Translations under genes and position numbers: made by a program
Assembly (NCBI GenBank): GCA_001414485.1
Contig: LLEY01000097.1
Location: 124,001 to 188,000, forward strand
From: Calycina herbarum
Lineage: Eukaryota > Ascomycota > Leotiomycetes > Helotiales > Pezizellaceae
Reading direction: 5' to 3'
DNA: 64,000 nucleotides
Shown: positions 31,483-42,528 of the stretch, one piece after another
Numbering within the stretch: position 1 is the stretch's first letter
Layout of the letters: each line of letters opens with the position of its first letter
Notes under the pieces: generated by a model
What the model was told of the DNA's origin: nothing
The model's input: only the letters and a program-made list of their open reading frames with translations
The model's database searches: none

Positions 31483-34208
31483 AGATATTTACGAAGTATT
31501 CTCTCAGGGCCAGAGGACCACAACAGGAAATTTAGTAGTCAGATAACCCTCTACTTCCTTAGTTGATTGCAATTGGGAAGAGTTCAAACGTATTGTTCTC
31601 GTAGGTTTTGGACCCAACCTTGTCAGCATTTGTAAGAGACTCAGAGAGAGCTTTGCTTCTTTGGTATGGAATTGGTTAGTTGAGCTGAATCGAAAAATTG
31701 CTTGGGGTGTGACTTTTTTCCAGCCCTTTCATATATCCTTCATTTCTGGAGAGCAATCTTACTTTGTACTACATCACATTGTTTTCATGGTGTGCTTCCA
31801 CCAAGTGCTGCAGGAATTCGTACTTGATCAAGAGTATAATCCCTCTACTCTGCTTCCCCAATTGATCGACTAAATCTCAGAAATTCAACTTAATTGTCCT
31901 AAACACCGAGAATAATTCTATTTATATTATCTATATTCTCCTAGAAGTGCTAGGACAATTGTTCAAGGGAAAGTGCGAGGGGGGCTACAGTCACGTATTG
32001 CCACGCTCGCTGGTGCTTCTACTAATGCAAAGTATTATCCTCTCTTTTTAAATTTTTCTTTCTAATAACATTCATTATTGAGAGGTGGGATTTGACTCAT
32101 TTGGCCATGAGAAGTTTTTCCACTATATTTTGCTGTCTTTAGCAAAAAAACCAAGCTTTCTTCCACATGTGAGGATATTGCTCTTATATTCTTCGAGCCT
32201 TGAAATAATTTGAGAGTGAGTAATTGAATTCAGAAGGCAAGCTTAATACTCACTTATTATTTTATTCTTTCTTTTCCTAGAATATAGCAAATTCTTCGAA
32301 AGATAGTCATATAATAGAACTCTAAGAATACGTGGAAAATTATACACTAGAGCAAAGAGTTTTCCGAAGATACCATCTTGTGGGTTTGTCTCCTCAGCCT
32401 TTCTCTTCAGTGAGGATCCAATCCAATTCTCAGCTCTCGTCATTTTTTCGTTAGCGGCTTCAACTGAACCACTTGTTGACAGCTTTTCCCCCAACATTAA
32501 TTCACTGTTTTCTTCACCTTGTCCAAATGAAATCTATTGTCGAATTGTTAATTACCTTTGTTTAAAAAAGTGTAATTCAGATTTCAAGTTCAGGCTATAT
32601 GATTAATGTTCAGTTGTTCCTTGTCTCAGATGATCTCTTATATTTCCTTATCAGTATATATTGTTCAACAAATTGTGTTACTTTGTGTAAGTGGGTTCGA
32701 CAATTCTGGATCAGGCAAGTCTTTACATATCACAGCTGCCTCTGTTCCTACTCTATAGACAGCCTTGACAAGTTCAAAACAGGCTGTTTAAGGTGTCTCT
32801 TGAAGAAACAAGTGGGGCAAATCAACATCCCCTCCAGGTCTGATCCACTTTCCTGACGAAAGTAAGGCTCTAGAGCCTTAAACATGTACATCTACCGCTT
32901 GGATGCTGATAACATCAAGCATACCCCACTTTCCAAGGAACTGAGCCTCAAAATTGGCTAACTTATATCTCTGTACCCTGGAGTAGATAGTGAAAGAAGA
33001 GTCTAGAAATTGAGGACAGTACAGGCAGAAAACAATGCAAACGAAACAGCAGGTGGCAAGCCAACTCAAAATCAGAAGATGTAACTTAAGAGAAGCAGTT
33101 TGACAAACCTTGAGCAAAGAGAGAGAACTGCACAGGAGGCCGCAAGCAGTCGGTATCTAGCGCTGGAAACCAAGACTTGCCTGAACCTGAACGGTGGAAC
33201 CTACCGACAAGGAGATCGGCCGCCTGATTTCTACAGCAATTGACACAAATCTTGCAAGCCGCACTTCAGTTTTTAAAGAACCTTGTCTGAACGTTTTTGG
33301 GCTGTCAAGAGTACTTTTGTTGTCGAATTATGACCTACCTTTGGGAATTTATTTAATTCAGATATAATAGAAATCGAAATTTTCAAGGACTGTCACTACT
33401 CTTCTATTAAATCTCCAAAATACTTGAAACTGAACTAACCCAATCGTATAGAGTCTACTGTTGCAGTTGTGCTTCAGCTCTGCTACTCTGATGTATTTCG
33501 GTTCTGTGTCTTTCAATACATTTCAAAGAAAATTCTCTATATTACTACTCTATCTCACTTTTTTTTTTAAAGAAAATCAGATAGTTCGTTTTTGTTGAAA
33601 AGGGTGAGCGAGTTGCTATAGACTCTGGGTTTGGACTTCATGACATCCACACCCCCTAGCTGAAGGTGATGCGATCACCAGAGACTGCAGGAACTCTTGA
33701 CTGTAACCTTGAACCACCTGTACTTTTGCAATAATTTCAACTTCTCTAGAACAGAAACGATAACATAATGTTCACTTTTCAATCCTTTTAGAACAATGGA
33801 ATCGCGCTATCAAAAGTCTCTGTTGAACAATGCAAAGAACAGAGAAGAGGTGTTCTATGAGTGACCAGTCACGAGTTCATGCTCCCCCTGGTGTCATGAT
33901 ATCCAGTTTGCGTCTGTAGAGGCTCCAGCTGGAATGATGGAAAGAAGTATCATGTTTCGTCGAGCTGCAGACATTTTCATCGTAGAACTCTTTTAAGAAA
34001 CCACCACGCGCTTGCGAACCACCAATGTCTAAGACAATTAGCATATATGTTCCTCGCCGATTTTCAATAGCTTCCAAAAACTCTCACCTGAACTTCAAAC
34101 CTTTGACATAATTTTTACTGTCAAGTCATAAGCTGCCTTTGTGATTGATTTTAATTCAGATTCATTATTTAAGCTCTTTCAAGTACAGCTACTATGAAAT
34201 CTGGGAGC
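31483..34208. other. Gene desert, left part
   Basis: About 2.7 kb without a gene I can support. ORFs of 60-85 codons (31661-31873, 32243-32497, 32599-32856, 32878-33117, 33877-34077) lack known motifs. The composition is moderately AT-rich but not RIP-like. It holds several diverged copies of a dispersed motif (see the repeat entry at 32536-36796). Confidence 0.6.
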
Positions 34209-36796
34209 TAATAAATCGGCGCCCACCGTCTTAGTTAGCAGGTAGTCTAAGCCCCGGTACACTACCTTAAATACACTTTAACATTATAATATAATTAATT
34301 AATTCAGTATATAATAATATATAATAAAGTTACTTATTAGTATTTAAACAGTAATATATCTTTATAATTAGCTTGAAAAGTTAAGAATTACAAAAGTTAA
34401 AAGAGTAAGAGCAAAAGTATAATATACTAGTGGTAAAATATAAATAGTAATAGCCTTAAGGTTATAGTTTATAAAAAGTAGGAAATTGTTTCTTTCTAGT
34501 ATAAGCTATCTATAGATAATTCACAGCCTAATAACTAGTATAAATTACACCTAATATAAGAGCGGTGGATTATAAGTAGGGAGAAAATAAGAGGGGGCGC
34601 CGATTTATTAAGTCCCATGAAATCTTGAAAATTATCAAAGTGAATAAAGAAGCTTGTGTAAATGGTTTATCTACAGTTATAACTACAGGTTCTTCAAAAT
34701 GACTTTATTTGAAACGATAACTTCAACACTTTATAAGCAGCTGATGTCTCCAATGATTTGAGGCTATCTTGAAAACATCCAGATTCAATATTTTAGATTT
34801 CGCTATTCTATCAAGCCTCAACATAACACCCTAAGGTGATGCATACGCTCAAAGCAGATGGTTTCAGGTTAGAAAGCGTACTCAAGGGGAGTTTAAGAAG
34901 GTGAACAAACTATTTTAACGCTAACATCCTTCACCTTTCAAGAAATTCAGCCTCAAAAAGTCCGACTACTAGTCGAATTTTTAAGTCCATTCTTTGGGGT
35001 CTGCATACTGATTCTAAATGACGTACTACTCTAATTATCAAGTCTTCCTGATTAGGATCCGTAAAAAAAACCCTTGAAGAAGTTAGAGGGAAAAGATTGT
35101 TACGATAACATACCGACGTATCTCTCCCCTATCTCGTTGCACCCCACAAGAAGCTACTAACACCTTTCTTACACTCAGTTATCTGAAAAAGAAACCTTAT
35201 TCTAGTCCTTCTTCTTCCATCTTCCAATCTTCTCCAACACTCCTTGCAACTCTCTTTCCTCTGCTCTTTTTCTCAGGACCACTTTTCTCTTGCACTCTGG
35301 AGCAACCGTCATTAATTCTCGCACAAGTTTGTTTTTATCTTTCATTTGGACAAAGCTACACTAACGTATAACTTATCTGGACTCTTGTCAACTGTTACAG
35401 AGCTTCTTGCCGTCAAATTATAATCTACTGTCGTATAACTTCAATAAATCAGATTTTTGAGTTCAAATTTTGTAACTTCAGCTTCTTGGTTTCACTCATA
35501 TTCAAATATGATATGTCAGACAGGTACCTACCTACCTGTTCTGGCTAGGTAAGGAGTAGTCCAGCGTAAAAGTAACTAACACTTGTATTTTTTGTTTTTA
35601 TCAATGACAATTTTCTCAAAGAACTTAACCAGGAGTGTCAAATATGACAAGCACCCCAAGGATAATGACTGGCATGTGTGGAGACAGAGACTTTAGTACA
35701 GGGTATATCTCTTCTAAATTTGATATGTTCAGGTTCAGAAGTGAACTCAAGGTAAACAGTATATAACAAGGTAACATGTTATCTTAAAAGTTCCCTTTTT
35801 AAGGTCTTTCGCTACGAAATACGCCTATTTCATATCTACTTCAAGTACTCTTTTGAAATGTAGATCTTGAGTCAAAAGAGAACATCTCATTTATTCCAAT
35901 GAGATAGGCTAATTCATCAAAGTTTATAGCAAAGAAAAGAAATATTGTTAAGAATAAGATTTAGTTTACTTTTTGTTGTTTCTTTTAGAAATCATTTACA
36001 GACCCTAGCACTAAGTTTGATCCTTATCAAATTAATTACAGTTGTTATGCTCTACTCAATAGACCACTGGGAGGGACTGTCAACTAGGAAACCACCTTCT
36101 TGTCCGACTTATGTCAAATCACCCACGTAACAGTTCCGTCACTTTCAATTTCTACATGTCCCAAGTTTCGAACTGTGGACAACCCTGTAGAGATGACGAC
36201 TTATTCTTTCTTAAATCTGAAAGAAGTTAGTTTAATACATTTACTAGTTGAGAATTTATCTGCTGCTGAGATTTTTTGAAGTGAGGATATGTTTCTCCAC
36301 CAACAAGACTATCAGCTCTATGCTAATTTCACTATGTTAGTCAGCTCTACTGTCTAAAATTGTCATCGAAAATTATTGTTCTTTATCTACGAGGCATAAG
36401 TTCTTTCTAAGTCTCTTCTATATCTAAAGTAAATTCATACAACTGAAGTATTTTCAAGGATACCTTGTCTATAATTTCATAGAATAGTATGCCTGATTGT
36501 AACTTCACTTATTTAGGCTTTAATAGTTGGTAATTATGGAGTATCTACGTCCTGCCATGTTGGGTAAAAACCTTTGTTAAGTCCCAACGCCGGTAAATGA
36601 TATCTTATCCATAGAAGAAAAATAAAATCTCGAAACTCTTTGTTACAACTGACAAAGAGGAAAAAGTCATAGGAGATGGAATGACAACGACCGAAGACAA
36701 GTGTCAAGAGAAAATTTACCGTCAATTTGTTACTTGCCTTCCAAAGATTACATACCTTTAAAGTCTTACCTACCTTCGATAATTCATTTAACTTAA
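32536..36796. repeat. Diverged dispersed repeat with recurring ~50-bp core
   Basis: A core of the form GTC(A/G)AATTATAA-CTACCTTTG, then ~10-15 bases, then TTAATTCAGATT recurs near 32536, 33318, 34112, 35410 and 36719-36796, and a truncated form lies at 1111-1160 just left of the MULE. Several copies are preceded by TGTCAAGAG-like sequence. A second shared block, CTTTCMAGRAAYTSAGCCTC, occurs at about 32928 and 34937. Unit spacing is roughly 0.8-1.3 kb. It could be an old transposon family, a noncoding RNA family or decayed paralogous genes. Confidence 0.4.
34211..34608. mobile_element. MITE with TA target duplication
   Basis: 398 bp with terminal inverted repeats ATAAATCGGCGCCC / GGGCGCCGATTTAT, flanked by TA on both sides (34209-34210, 34609-34610), as for Tc1/mariner-type non-autonomous elements. 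The inside is very AT-rich and has no ORF. Confidence 0.75.
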
Positions 36797-37642
36797 TCAT
36801 AGAAGTACTCTCAGTCTCTCTTCTCCAGCTCTTCACTCATTCCTCAACACTACAACAGCTTCCAGGGGTGTTCATTCATCTTCAAAAGTAGTTGCAGAAG
36901 CGTTTTGCTGCAGTTTATCTAGATCTCAGAACTCATCCTTGGTAGGTCGTTACTTTGACTAGTGCTCTGCCTAAACTAGTTCTGATGATATGTGTGTACT
37001 GGGATATCATTTACCCAACCGTATTATCTTGGAATTCCGTCCCCAAGCGGCATCCCTATAGATGGCACATCTTTTGGGGGTATTTTGACGAATTTCTGAG
37101 TCATGTCATAAGATGAAGTTGATGTTAATTAGAATTGATAATGAAATTATGCTGTAAAAATTTTTTGAGGGCATACAAAACTCCGCAAGAACCGAGAACC
37201 CCTCCGCTAGACCATAAACTTTCTACAGGACAAATTCCTCAGCACCCAAGACATTTACAAAAGCTATCAATCTAGTAATTTTAGGCCTTATTTTGAGCTA
37301 ATGTACAGCTCAATTTCGAAGGTTGCATTATGGTATGAAGAGTTACCCAATGAGCGTAGGCTTGGTGCTTTAAAGTGTTAACGTGGAGTTCAGAACAACT
37401 ATATAAAAGACATACCGTTGTTTCTTCAAAAATAGTGTCTGTATGTTGAACAATTGCCATTGAGCCAATGGTGTTTTTACTGTGATTGTGGTTCTGTGTG
37501 GTAGGGGAATGGGGGTTAAGTAAATAGTATCCAGACAACAATAAAAATGCCAAGAAAATGAAACAAAAGTAGGACCCAAAAAGTCTCGCGTAAATAAAGC
37601 CACGGTGCTCGTGTAACTTTCTTTCGCCTCTGTCTCGCTTAC
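34611..37642. other. Gene desert, right part
   Basis: About 3 kb with no supported gene. Small ORFs (35945-36130, 36534-36836) show no recognisable motif, and the second overlaps a copy of the dispersed motif. The stretch 37281-37642 could hold the 3' end of the ankyrin pseudogene behind a GTAAGC donor at 37642, but no matching last exon is visible. Confidence 0.5.
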
Positions 37643-39984
37643 CCCCTGAAGTGGGCGGTCCAGTTGCCGCCTCGAGTTTTTGCACCAACAGTGCGAATGA
37701 GTCTCGAAGCAGAACCTGTTCTTCTTCTTGTCGTGTCGTAAACATCCCCCTCGACAGTTGTATCGCTCGTTCTCCTATTTCGTAGTCCATAGAGGAGAAA
37801 TCGGCAGCATGAAGAATTTTCTAAAGTTTGCTGATCTCCTCTTGCAGCTGCTGTTGTCAGGGCATCGAAAGAAACAGCGCTAGTCTTAGGCTTTGTGATT
37901 ATTACTTTGACGCCTAATCGAAGTAGCGCTGATAAAGCACAATGGTTATTTGCTTTGATAGCAACTAACAATGGTGTCCAACCATCTTTATTTTCGAGAC
38001 CAATAGAAGCACCATATTGAAGCAGCAGTTCAATCTGAGCGGCATTATCTTCTTGTACTGCTATATGCAATGCTGTATATCCATCCAATCGGTACGCGTT
38101 GGGTTTGATGTCTGTTGCTGCCAGAAGTATACGACAGCTCTCAACGCCAACATGAGCCTTGTTTTGACAAGCATACATAAGTGGTGTCTGGCCAAAGACG
38201 TCTCGGGATTCGATGTCCGGACTAGCAGCTAGAACGAGCCTGCAGATTTCAATATCTTTGGCGAGCCATACGGCGTAGCACAAAGGAGATCGGTCCATGA
38301 AGTCGGAATTGTTAACATCCGCACCTCGATTAAGAAGTACCCTGGTGGCGTCAAGGTCATTGTGAAGAATTGCCCAATGTAGGGGACACTTTCCGGTAGA
38401 GTCCCGTGAGTCAATTTCGTTGGCTGATAAACTCAAGAACTGATCCAGATTGATATCCGCAAGTTTAAAAACGATCTTATGTACGGTAGAGAGTTGCAAG
38501 GAATCAATGAAGTCTGGGTCATCAAGGACACGCGTGATTTAATATGGCTCATCCGCTGAGTTTTCTCCCGCTGCTCGAAGCCTGTGCCGTTCTCTCCAGA
38601 AGCCGTCAGCCACAGACCTTACAATGAGTTAGTTATACAAATCTGGAAAGACGTGGAGCGTGTGACATACGAGTGGAAGTGGTGCTTGTGATGTGGATCT
38701 GCACCTTGTTCCAGCAGGAACACAACAGTACTTATATTCCCATCAATTGCTTTCTAAATATATACACTGGTTACTACATCAATTGAAACCAGGGTGGGAT
38801 CACTCAACTTGCAATACTGACTGGCCGTCTTCTGCGGCAACATCAAATGGAGAAGCTAGTCCTTGCTTAAATAGCGACTGTAGCCAACCAATATCTCCGA
38901 TGATTGCCGCCAAAAACACATCACTAGATTTTGGTCGAATTCTTGAAATCTGAAGTGAACATTTGGGTCCACTCGGAAATACTCGCCTGTAGCAGAAAGA
39001 AATGACGTTTGCTAGAAACCACGTAGGAAAATAATACGTCATGCGAAGAGACGAGATTTTCCGCCGCCGACAACTTTTATTATCACAGGTGCTACTACCA
39101 AAGATGATAGAGCCTGAATAACCCACAAACAATGTTCCCAGTACCATTCTGAGGGACGTGGGAAAGCCGAAAGTGGATGAAATATGGCATTGACAATTAC
39201 AGGAAACCGGGCACTGGCACTTCCAACCTCTAGATGTCTCGACACATACCATATTGTGCTTCGCAACCTGCGGCGAGGTAGAACTTCCAGTTGTGACTTC
39301 TGCAAGATCTGCTTGGATTGGAAGGTTGGATGATAATGGTGAAGTTTGCAGGTCACAAAGAACTGCAGGTTCAATAGGCCCATGACCTGGAGATATTTCG
39401 ATCGTCTCATCATACTGTTGTTGTCTTTGATTCATATCCGTCTGTAAGATGACTAGTTTGTCAATTTTGAAGTTCAGAAGTTGCGCGAATGACCTATTCA
39501 AATTTGTCAGGCGATTTTCTTCAAATCTGTGATGTTTCCACCAAGAATAAACGTTGACCTACGAATTGATACCGAGAAGCGTCATTTGAGTACAAGTTCG
39601 GACATCTTTAATTTCAGCTCGGAGTCGTTTCATTTGACTCTGCCTTCTAACCCAAATCCAACGAGAAACTCGGAGCTTTGTGTGTTCTTCTTCATTTTCC
39701 GAGGTCACCAGAGTCGCCCTTAATAATACATCAAGCTCGTCCAGGGCTAATTTTGCGCGCCTCAAAAGCCTCGTAAGACTTCCTCGCAATTCCTCACTCG
39801 CTTCTTCTTCGCTCATTCCCTCCAAAATGCGCAAGACACAACGTAGATCGGATATTTCGTTGAGTAAAGCACATAGCTGGTCCGGTAAGTGACAAAAGCC
39901 TTGGGCTTTTTTGAGTAATTTGATTGAGGATGCTGTAGCAGCAACCACAGTAATGATACTTGCTGAAAGCGAAAGAGGATCCAT
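37643..39984 (-). pseudogene. Ankyrin-repeat protein with fungal N-terminal domain, decayed
   Basis: Minus-strand exons: 39984-39563, 39493-38809, 38753-38671, 38617-37643; donors GTAGGT, GTTGAG and GTATGT, with consistent phases. The N-terminus (MDPLSLSASIITVVAATASS) is the helical 'fungal N-terminal' domain found in many Pezizomycotina ankyrin/NLR-like proteins. A Cys-rich middle (WKCQCPVSCNCQC) with hydrophobic stretches follows, then about six ankyrin repeats (GKCPLHWAILHNDLDATRVL; DGYTALHIAVQEDNAAQIEL). Two lesions: an in-frame TAA at 38539-38541 (after SADEPY) and a 1-nt frameshift near 37821, after which KILHAADFSSMDYEIGERA continues. Without these the gene would be whole, so it was lost recently, or the lesions are sequence errors. 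Such proteins are often linked to self/non-self recognition, which is inference. Confidence 0.72.
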
Positions 39985-40458
39985 GATGATAACAACCTAT
40001 CTAAGCGTAGATAATAAGGTTTATGAGAGAAGCAGTAACATCCCACTAACTTGGGGACAATTGATATTCTATGCGTGACAAATCTTTATTTCATTGGGTC
40101 TCCATGCTAAATGGGGTATAAACGGGCGCACCCCAGTCTCGCTTAACAGGGGTATTGAGGTTGCCAATCCAGCCATGGAGCCAGCCTGCTTTACTTTACG
40201 CTCCAGAGATAGGGAAGATCTCCCAAATGGTTGGGCAGTCATGCATATTTTATCCTTGCGTTACGACAGGCAGCAGTTCATAATCTGACTAGGTTGGAGA
40301 TCGGCGATCGTTCGATGTTGAGCCTCGTTGGTGTTATGGAGGAATATATTAGTAACTTTTTAGCCTTGTAAAAATATGACGATCCTGGAAGTTTTGACAC
40401 CTATGTAACACCTATCCAACGCCTAGAACAAAACACTGGAAACATTGTTGATTATTGT
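39985..40458. promoter_or_regulatory. Shared upstream region of the ankyrin and P450 genes
   Basis: 474 bp between two divergent starts. No clear regulatory motif was identified. Both genes that it would serve are broken. Confidence 0.4.
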
Positions 40459-42186
40459 ATGAGATCACAGTATATATATCAACAAATGTATCGTCCATCC
40501 GATTACCTGTTTCTAAATGCGGGTTCCTTACAACCCCTCATACCTCTTTTTATTCCTTGGTTAGCAATATGTCTTCTAGTATATGCGATTCAAAGGCTTT
40601 CTAAGCGAATACCCAATTTCACCGGCCCAAAAGGACTTCCGATTGTTAGAAACATTTTACAAATTCGATGGAACGCGTCTGAGCAATATAGAATATGGGC
40701 CTTGAAATATTCAGCAGTCTACCAAGTACAACTTGGACACGTTCCGGTGATTGTTATCAATAGTGCCGCGGCAGCCAAATCCATCCTGGGACAAAATACT
40801 CAAGCCATGAGTTCCAGGCCAGTTTTTCCTACTTTTCACAAGGTATATGTTACAAATCACACTCTTGAGGCAATTAGATAACAAAATTTTCAACAGGTGA
40901 TATCAAATACCAGCGGAACTACTATCGGAACTTCTCCATATAACGAATCTTTGAAACGACGTCGGAAAGGAGCCGCCTCGGCGCTCAATAAAACCTCGAT
41001 TCAAACATACCTTCATCATTTGGATACTGAAACCCGAACATTCATTGCAGATATCTACAAATGCGGGGATGGCGGTAAGAGGGAAATTGATCCACTTCCT
41101 ATCATTCAACGACTTAGCCTCAGTCTCTCCCTTACAATGAACTGGGGAACTCCAAAGCTTGATTTGTCGAGCAGCTTATTTCAGGAGATAACAATAGTTC
41201 AAAACAGAATTAGTAGACTGCGAAGCACAACAGGCAACTTGCAAGACTACATTCCATTGCTGAGGTTGAATCCGTTCGGAAAGCGAATCAGAGACGCGGA
41301 ATCTCTGAAGGTTCGTCGAGACACCTTCTTGAAGGCGCTCAAAGATGATTTGAATGGAAGAATTAAGCAGGGAGTTCATCAACCATGTATTCGGTCAAAC
41401 ATAATACTCGATCAGGAGGCGAAATTGGACGAAGCAGAAATGACATCTGTTAGTCTCACAATGGTCTCCGCAGGGCTGAACACCATCACTGCCGTCCTTC
41501 GCTGGAGTATTGCTCTGTTGGCTGAACGACCAGATATCCAGAACAGAGCTTTGGTGGCCATTCGAAACAAATATTCAAGTGAGCAGGTGTTATGCGATGT
41601 GGAGGACAGACATGTTCTTACATACAAGTTTTGGTCAAAGAATGTTCACGGTAAGCTGGATTGATATCTAATGTTTCCGCTCGAATTCCAGCTAAGCATT
41701 TCCCAGCTTTTATCCACCAAATCGGCTATCACTGCCTCGATCCTCCATTCAAGAAACGAACTATAACGGAAAGATTATCCCAAAAGGAACAACAGTCTTT
41801 TTAAATGCATGGGCTTGTAATAGGGGTAAGATATGTGAGATTTTTGTCTCCAAATTGTCAGTGCTAATGCAAAAAGTGTAGATACTACAGTTTTTGGCGA
41901 CCCTGAGACTTTTCGTCCTGAACGCTGGCTGGAAAATCCCAAACTGCCACTTTTTAGCTATGGTATCGGTTATCGTATGTGCGCCGGATTTCTACTCGCA
42001 AACAGAGAGTTGTATCTTCTCTTTATGCGCCTCCTCCATAGTTATGAAATTCGAAAAGCTGGGTAAATCGATTCCCATCCTGTAAGTGGCGCCACGGACA
42101 CCGCCAATCTATCTACAATGCCGAAGAACTATACAGTCTACTTTGTACCGCGTAATGAGGGTGCGCTAAAGAAAGAATTGGGTTGA
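40459..42186 (+). pseudogene. Cytochrome P450, CYP504-like, decayed
   Basis: Exons 40459-40842, 40897-41650, 41692-41825, 41882-42186. The N-terminus has a membrane anchor (PLIPLFIPWLAICLLVYAI) and a proline-rich hinge (FTGPKGLPIV). The C-helix region reads GTTIGTSPYNESLKRRRKGA, helix I LTMVSAGLNTITAVLRWSI, and the meander PKGTTVFLNAWACNR and DPETFRPERW. The heme loop is FSYGIGYRMCAG with its Cys. The pattern fits CYP504 phenylacetate 2-hydroxylases of aromatic catabolism. Lesions: a frameshift near 41626-41634 (after VLTY the ExxR helix LVKECSR is in another frame), TAA at 41693-41695 at the exon 3 start, and TAA at 42064-42066 after EIRKAG, behind which the conserved tail (MPKNYTVYFVPRNEG) still reads open. 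Confidence 0.8.
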
Positions 42187-42229
42187 GAGACTTTGTCAGA
42201 TATATACTAATAGTTATTAAAAAGTCTAA

Positions 42230-42510
42230 ATCTTCTAAACACATTAGTTTATTAACTACTTAAAATATTACTATTCTATCTATTATCTTAGTATTACTTA
42301 TTTTAATATAAAAAGTTATTAGATATATAACTAGCTTTATAAAAAGTTATATAACTTAGTTAGTATATTATAAATCTGCTAGTTATATATCTAATAGCTT
42401 TATATATTAAAATAATAGATATAATATATTATATAAATAGCTATAATATAAGATAAATAGAATAGTAACGTTTTAGATAAATAATAGACTAATAAGTCTA
42501 AAATATTTAC
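42230..42510. repeat. AT-rich foldback (palindromic) sequence
   Basis: Two arms are inverted copies around about 42356; for example AGTTATTAGATATATAACTAGC (42314-42335, given here in its two halves AGTTATTAGATA and TATAACTAGC) pairs with 42378-42399. Matches reach out to TTAGTTTATTAACTACTTAAA on the left and its counterpart near 42470-42500. It is probably a RIP-altered MITE or foldback element that sits just behind the P450 pseudogene. Confidence 0.55.
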
Positions 42511-42528
42511 TTAATTATATTCTTTATA

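Noticed and set aside
32243..33117. Small ORFs with hydrophobic stretches that could be secreted proteins
   Set aside because: No good signal peptide with a credible mature part, no splice structure I could support, and the region overlaps the dispersed motif family.
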